64,000 nucleotides of DNA from Polytrichum commune (taxonomy: Eukaryota > Streptophyta > Polytrichopsida > Polytrichales > Polytrichaceae). The notes beneath the pieces are model-generated. The model was given only the letters and a program-made list of their open reading frames with translations, was not told the DNA's origin and made no database searches. Below are positions 58,116-64,000 of the stretch, piece after piece (the first letter of the stretch is position 1; every line of letters begins with the position of its first letter). Both the position numbers and the translations under genes were made by a program. The DNA is taken from positions 16,056,001 through 16,120,000 of the forward strand of contig OX485804.1 in NCBI GenBank assembly GCA_950295325.1. The letters are read 5' to 3'.

Positions 58116-60551
58116 GACAGGTTGAGAATAATCTACACTGGCAGCAGTGACATAAGGTAGGTGGGGGGGGGGGGGTGGTCTTAAATGGCTACTTTTCTTC
58201 ATCTAGGGCTCCCACTTCTCCTAGGATATGAAACTCGCGCTTAGTACAAGGTGGTTGGCAAATCCAAATCGAGGCCGTAGCCACTTTCCTTGTAGTTTTT
58301 GGAGCTTGTATGAATATCTTATGTGTTATCAAAGAGGAGATTCCCATGCTTTTTAACTGGTCATATAGGTCTTCCCCCCCCCCCAAAAAAAACAAAAAAC
58401 AAAAAACATATATATTTTTGGCTGTAACGGAGCCTAGAATGGGTTAAATCAAACTAGAATCAACATCAAATTAATGCCTACCGGACATAGGGTTGTTGTT
58501 TTAATCTTCTGTTTTTAAATTCTATGGTTGCAAGATTGGAGAGGTTGACTTATGAGTAGAGTGAATGGTGAATGAATGAGTAGGTAAATTTTGAGTTAGC
58601 ACTGAAAAACACATTAAACCCTGAGGGGTACATATCAATATTGCTGCAACATTAAACGTCGGTCCCAGGGGTTACTGGACATAACCATTTCGGCAACCTC
58701 CCCTGGGGGCCCTTTGATCCCAGTTTGAGGGCAGGGAGCACCAGAGTCATCCTCTAGGGAAGACATTGGCTTCCCCCCCAATCCCGGAACGCCACCTCGT
58801 GGCCTTGAGGCCGCAGCTTCAAATATTTGAAATAAAATAATAAATAATAAATAATACATACATTTATATGCACACATATTTAAAATATTGGTAAATGGTT
58901 ATGGCAGGTTTTACTCCATGTATGGCCACGTGCTCTCGCTGGCGAAGAAGATGAAGCAAGGGGTGGACTCCGTGCAGGGTTGTGAAGGCTGCTTGTTTCA
59001 AGTTCCTGAGACCTTATCAGATGAAGTGCTGACAAAAATGGGTGCCCCGGCCAAAGACAATTCAATTCCTACAATCAAAGCTGCTGATTTACCTGCAGCT
59101 GATGCATGTTTGTTTGGGTTTCCAACACGGTATGGAGCTATGGCTGCACAGATGAAGGCATTCTTTGATTCCACGGGCTCTTTGTGGCAGGGCCAATCCC
59201 TAGCAGGAAAACCTGCTGGGTTGTTTGTGAGCACTGGGACTCAAGGTGGTGGACAAGAGACTACTGCGTAAGTTCCCATTCATACTACTCTAGAGTGCTT
59301 CATGCTTTGGCTTCAAAGAATTAAATCAGTCTTGAAAGTTTGCCACATGGTGGTCGTACATTAGTTGAAACCCGCTTATATCTGAAGTGGAAATTACACT
59401 TTGGCATCAAAAGAGATGAAACAGGCAGTACGTGTTGGGTGTCCATCCACCCATACTACTGGTGTAATAACCATATTTAGTGTAGTTCCTGGGGTACACA
59501 AGTTCAAATTAACAATTAAATGCAAGGGCAGTGAGTATTCTTGGAAATGCCTCTTTGGATGATGATGATGATGATGATGATGAGAGCTTGTAGGAAAAAA
59601 CCAGAATCATATACTTGTTCTGGATATTATTATACTTGCAAGCTCTGTACCTATGTTACTACAACACCCTTTGCTCAAACCTCAAGATCTCACTCCAGAA
59701 TTCAATGAACATGACCTTCTCTTCACCTTCTCAGCTAAATGGCTTACTCTATGATATAAAAAGAGCATTTTGTCCAAAAACTCATTTATAGAAGTGTATC
59801 TTCGCAATCCCACTAATTAGGTTCAAATGTAGGGTAGGCTGATTTTGTGTTGCGGAAATCATATAAGGTAGATCAGTCCTAAATGGTTACTCTTTCCGAC
59901 TAGCCCACTTCTCCTAGGATATGAAACATGTGACAAGTACAAGATGCAAACCCAAAGCAGGGCTGGAGCTCATATGAATGATGTTATTCATTATGAAAGT
60001 GAAGATTCTCATGCTCATTAAATGGTCATATAGGTCCTCCCAATCATGTTGACTAATGAACCGAGAATGGTTTTCATATTTTGAGCATGTAACCCAATCT
60101 CTTTCAAACACATGTCTGTTCAGTATCTGTGCTTGGAATCACACCTAACCACTCAAATATAGGTGTCCGATTAAGATCATTAACCAAATTAGGCACGTCC
60201 ACCTTTATCATTCATCAGGCAAATACAGGTATAAAGTTGGTGACAAGGTTTAGGGTTTAGGGTTCACGGAACTCCACTTTTTTGCGATTTCTGAGATGTT
60301 GGGGGTTATGGGTGTGCAGTTTGACAGCGATCACACAGCTTGTGCACCATGGGATGATTTTTGTGCCTATAGGATACACCTTTGGTGCAGGGATGTTCAT
60401 GCTGGATGAGCCAAGGGGAGGCTCCCCTTACGGCACCGGTACCTTTGCTGGGGATGGAACCAAAATGCCCACTTGGACAGAGCTAGCCATGGCTGAACAC
60501 CAAGGCAAGCTCACAGCTAGAGTTGCCAAGCTGCTGGTTCAGAGGAACTGA
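57847..60551 (+). CDS. FQR1-like (WrbA family) NAD(P)H:quinone oxidoreductase, lipid-anchored type
   Basis: Exons 57847-58061, 58908-59267 and 60320-60551 give 268 residues, with GT-AG borders and consistent phases. The product reduces quinones by two electrons from NAD(P)H using FMN, limiting semiquinone and oxidative damage. Residues 1-65 form a low-complexity acidic N-terminus beginning MGKGTGCFPSKG: Gly2 and Cys7 fit N-myristoylation plus palmitoylation, so plasma-membrane anchoring is likely. The flavodoxin fold follows: KVFIVFYSMYGHV (FMN phosphate loop), FGFPTRYGAMAAQMKAFFD, STGTQGGGQETTA, HHGMIFVPIGYTFGAG and GGSPYGTGTFAGDG. Layout and length match Arabidopsis At4g36750 (about 273 residues) rather than the short FQR1. 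The ATG is preferred over an upstream in-frame start because it creates the conserved MGKGxGC. Intron 1 holds a CT microsatellite and introns 1 and 2 hold R1 repeats. Identification very secure. Confidence -1.
58073..58112. repeat. (CT)n microsatellite in intron 1 of the FQR1-like gene
   Basis: About 20 CT dinucleotides starting 11 bases after the exon 1 donor. G13 and C11 runs also occur in this intron (58163-58175, 58374-58384). Confidence -1.
58140..58370 (+). repeat. Dispersed repeat R1, copy 2 (FQR1-like intron 1)
   Basis: CTCCTAGGATATGAAACTCG, TTAGTACAAGGTGGTTGGC, AAATCGAGGCCG, TTTTTGGAGCTTGTATGAA and TAACTGGTCATATAGGTC match copy 1 at 2745-3180 in order and orientation. It stops after the GGTC block at a C run. 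Confidence -1.
59558..59583. repeat. (GAT)n microsatellite
   Basis: About eight GAT units in intron 2 of the FQR1-like gene. Confidence -1.
59860..60215 (+). repeat. Dispersed repeat R1, copy 3 (FQR1-like intron 2)
   Basis: AAGGTAGATCAGTCCTAAAT, TCCTAGGATATGAAACATG, TCATATAGGTCCTCCC, ATGTTGACTAATG and AGGTGTCCGATTAAGATCA. It parallels copy 1 over nearly its full length. Confidence -1.
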
Positions 60552-62966
60552 CATGGCACCCAAATTCCTCTTTGAGAATGTAATATTCCTCTTTGGGCAT
60601 GGTCTCTACGTAAATTCAATTTCCATGTCATCTTCTAAAAGGTTCCACCAATCCTATGATGCCTTCTTTTTTATTTTTATCTATTTTTGGTTTACCAGAA
60701 ATAATTAATGTATGCGGATTCCGACCGGGATGCACTAGGGTACTCAACTCCTCTGAAGGGCCTTTTCACTGGAACGGAGAAATTTTCCTACCTACTTTGT
60801 GGTGATGTCTGGCTTTATACATATGTTGTAAGCTTTTTAGTGTCACTCCCTTGTAACCAGGACAGAATAAGACCTTCCATGTAATTATCTTCAAATTGTT
60901 ATGCTCATCATTTAAGATATTTCTCGAGCTTGTTCCTGATCCCAGCTTGTTTTGGAAAGAGCTCGTTCATTCTTCTATGTACTCTAGGGAATACTCTAAT
61001 AAGCAGCAGTAGATACCAGTTTATGGATGGGGACTTGGCGATCAGGTGTTAGGGTTGATATTATGCTCGCCGGTTCATGTACTGGTTCAAGGGAAGTAAG
61101 ATAATCGTTCGTGATATAATAAAATACAGCTCCTTGCAACTGTTTCGGTGACAATGGTTTCTTGCACTCTCTGGTTTCTTTTACAAGGATTACTATTGCT
61201 TTGTAAGTGGAATAGCAAATGGGTATTTCCAAATGGGTTTAAAGGAGGTCATTTTATTACTGACTTGCTTCCCAGCAATGTTTACTCAGACGATCTTCAA
61301 CTCCGTAACTTCGTAAGGTAGATGTATGTTGGTCCAACTTAGCAATAATGTGGACGCCTATACCTGAGTGGTATGTGGTTAGGTGTGGATCTAAACATGT
61401 ACACCATAAAAGCAAGTGTCAAAAGACATTGGACTATATGCCCAAAATATGCTAGACATTCTAAGCTCAAAAGCAAACATGATTTGGGGGGTTTGATGAG
61501 CCCAAGAATCTTCACTTTGCTAATAGATAAGATGTTTGTGTGAACTCCAACAAGTTAATACACAAATGGCTATGGGTGCAATTTTGTTTTACTATTTATC
61601 TTGCACTAATTGTGTGTTTCATAGCCTACAACAAGTGGGGGCAGAGTGAAGTATTCAAATAACACACATCTACCCTATACCAAGAAATAAAACGTTTATC
61701 TATGAACTTCACCACCCACTGAATCTCACATGCTCAAGACCTCATAAGGGAAGTGACATTATTCAATCACCATTGACTAGGTGCCACCTACAAAGAACTC
61801 AATAGCTGGCAACTTGAATATGCACTTGATAGTAGCATTTCGAGTGCTTACGTACAACGCATGTACATATATTGCCAGTAATGAAATAATTCAGACCTTG
61901 GTTATTAGGAACATAATGTCTTTGTGAAAGGGTTCACTCCTCGACCACTTTAAACCTAGAATACAACTCCCCTACAAGTCATTGGAAAAAGCTATCATGT
62001 CTGCAACTTTGAAAGATTTTAGTTATTACAGTAGAGGCATCTATTCCTGATAGGCCCATGAACAATTTATAGGGTACAGGAATTTCAATCAGGTTGGGAG
62101 GGACTTTTGATAAGCCGGAAACAATAGTGCTATGACACATGCCATGATTTTAAGTGTTGAAGTGAGGAGGAATGAGTGGTTAAAATGAATGGTTATGGTA
62201 GACTCTAGACATTGGTAATACATTCGGACCAACTTTTGGCTTCAAAAATTAATAGTAATTTCAACTTAAGGAATAAAATTACTGCAAAACTTGCAGTCCT
62301 AATTTTTTTTATCTCTCCACACAGGAAAAAATTGCACCACCTTATACCTCTTCAGATTTGGTGCATAATTTATTAAGTGATTGGTTATGGGTGCCTCTAC
62401 TGTACATCTGGTGCTTGAAGCTTCCCATTCATTTGCAATATGCATCCTTACATATTCATTCGTTCATAGGTATTTTCACCACATTGATGAGGGTAATGGC
62501 GGTAGAACTGCTGGATGTGCCTGCATATGGGCACTTACCTTATGCTCAGTTTTCTATCCAATCTTGCTGCTTTCTCCCAAAAGCCCTATGCAAATAAAGC
62601 AGAATGGGTGTAATCTCTTCAAATCTTGCGAAAAAGTTCCCCAATAATTACATCTCAAGCAGATCTTAGTTGAATCTTATCAGTTGGACTCCCCAACCTT
62701 GCTACTGTGCAAACATTCCCCAAAGATTCAAACTTCACACAATTGACAAAAGCCTACGTATAAAAGCAGTCATAAAATGATACAAAATCATCTGTTGGAG
62801 GTGTAGGGATATAAACAATCAAAGTAATGTTACAAATGTTCACCAGGTGGTTAAAAGTCAATCGAGGAGCAAAGGGTGACAATCCTGGGTACGCAGCCTG
62901 TGATCTGAATGTTACTGTGAACTTCAGAGCAAGGATGACATATGTAAAATATAGTGGGGTTTAAGT
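60552..62966. other. 3' UTR of FQR1-like gene, then intergenic
   Basis: The 3' UTR probably extends to about 60900, where AATAAG-type signals (AGAATAAGACC near 60866) and T-rich sequence occur. Beyond that no supported gene; the plus ORFs at 62358-62647 are unrecognised. The end of the stretch should include the 3' UTR of the minus gene ending at 62967. Confidence -1.
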
Positions 62967-64000
62967 TTAAGCGGTTGTTGGAGCACTGCCTTCACGACCA
63001 GCAAGCCATGTTTCGTGAATCAATTTCCACTCCAACCCATGTGCACATTCCGCCTACAAAATGACAACTCATGTGTAAGAGACTGCAATATTGAGCTTTA
63101 TCAGTAAATCAAAATCTTGTCAGGGAGCATTGAAAATTCTTCTCACTGAAGTTATACTCCAAGTTAATTATAACAAAAAGCAAGGGGGTCATGAAAATTG
63201 AGAGAGCAACTCACATTTGCTTGCAAAAGGGCAGTTGTAATTGCACACGTGAGGTGGTGTTCTGCAACACAAGAGAAAAGTTCCAATCAAGATCTGAACA
63301 AATTCCAGGGTTGAATATGACACGCCATGATACATTTAATGCCACCACATAAAAACTCTCCATTGAATTACAACCTGCTGTTGCAGCGGATTAAACAACC
63401 ACGACTATTCTTGATGTAAAGGAGGCTGAAACTACGGATGCAATCTTTCTCTACTGCTTGTTCTTATGCCTTCAACTGATATTCGTACTATATTTTAATG
63501 CACACTACATAATGCTCGTCTGTTCTTTTTTAAGGGTATGGATACCAAGGAGCGTTTGAATAGACATGCTCTTTTCAGAAATTTATGTGTTCAGCACTGT
63601 GTTATAGAACAAAACGTATTGACAACAAAAAACAGATGAAGTCCAACAAAAAGTTGTGATTAAATTCTGACCTGTTCTCTCCCACTTGTCAAACCTTGCA
63701 AGATACAGATGGTCAGAAAGCGCCTCTATTCTGACACGATCAACCCAAATAGCAAATGTCTTTCCTTTCTTCACCCCATGCATATTGCGAATGGTGTCGA
63801 TCTCCTCATGGGCATTTGAGATGATTCCATAGGCATGAACTAGGCTTGCATCAGGTTCCTGAAGCCCACGTTCAAATTCATCAGACAACTGTTGATTGAT
63901 CACAAGGTGGGGTCAAACGAGGGCATAGTCTGATACGGAACTAAAACATGCACATTAAGTCAGCCTAAAACTATTAAACCATGAAATGGTTCTACATACA
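62967..64000 (-). CDS. Unrecognised conserved-looking protein, last three exons (continues beyond window)
   Basis: Minus exons 63672-63888, 63215-63261 and 62967-63053 (TAA stop) join in consistent phases with GT-AG borders, giving the last 116 residues. The exon at 63672-63888 is preceded by an acceptor (ATCAATCAACAG). A donor-like GTATGT sits at the very edge (63993-63998 on the minus strand), so earlier exons lie outside. Segments include LSDEFERGLQEPDASLVHAY, HEEIDTIRNMHGVKKGKTF, IWVDRVRIEALSDHLYLARF, ITTALLQANAECAHGLEWKL and an end in GREGSAPTTA. It is mainly helical in appearance, soluble, with no membrane segment. I do not recognise the family and assign no function. The splice coherence makes it a real gene. 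Confidence -1.

Overview
This window looks like nuclear DNA of a land plant. Three protein-coding genes are split by spliceosomal introns with plant-type splice sites. Two of them resemble Arabidopsis families I recall: the At1g18460/At1g73920 acid-lipase-like alpha/beta hydrolases and the At4g36750 FQR1/WrbA-like quinone reductase with an MGKGxGC lipid-anchor N-terminus. Gene density is low and repeats are abundant. A QueC-like gene and a DNMT3-like methyltransferase inside a retrotransposon make me suspect a non-flowering plant (bryophyte, lycophyte, fern or similar), but that is inference.

Layout. About 0.8-6.2 kb (minus): 5' half of a lipase-like gene, seven exons, running off the left edge. 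About 6.2-9.9 kb: intergenic, with a cluster of a short dispersed repeat. About 10.0-13.8 kb (minus): a QueC/ExsB-type PP-loop ATPase gene with a roughly 68-bp minisatellite directly upstream. About 14.5-37 kb: no convincing genes, but several small inverted-repeat elements (a TA-flanked MITE family, a 1-kb PIF/Harbinger-like element, recurring hairpins), microsatellites and duplications. At 37.1-37.5 kb: a small F-box-like ORF (minus).

About 37.65-51.9 kb is one nested structure. Two very long inverted arms, each mostly an array of about 345-bp units carrying a perfect-stem hairpin, enclose a loop. A Ty3/gypsy-type LTR retrotransposon of about 9.7 kb has inserted into that loop. Its single long gag-pol reading frame encodes gag with zinc knuckles, an aspartic protease, a DNMT3-like DNA (cytosine-5) methyltransferase with motifs in canonical order, reverse transcriptase, RNase H, integrase and a C-terminal PHD finger. 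The copy is broken by one frameshift and seven in-frame stops, although its LTRs are almost identical. This methyltransferase- and PHD-carrying retroelement is the most remarkable feature of the window.

About 51.9-55.8 kb: a Ty1/copia pol fragment, tandem repeats and two foldback elements. About 57.8-60.6 kb (plus): a complete three-exon FQR1-like quinone reductase gene, probably with a 5'-UTR exon near 55.9-56.1 kb. About 63.0-64.0 kb (minus): the last three exons of a gene I do not recognise, which continues beyond the right edge.

The three recognisable host genes (lipase, PP-loop enzyme, quinone reductase) show no functional link. The window is ordinary plant gene space expanded by nested transposable elements.
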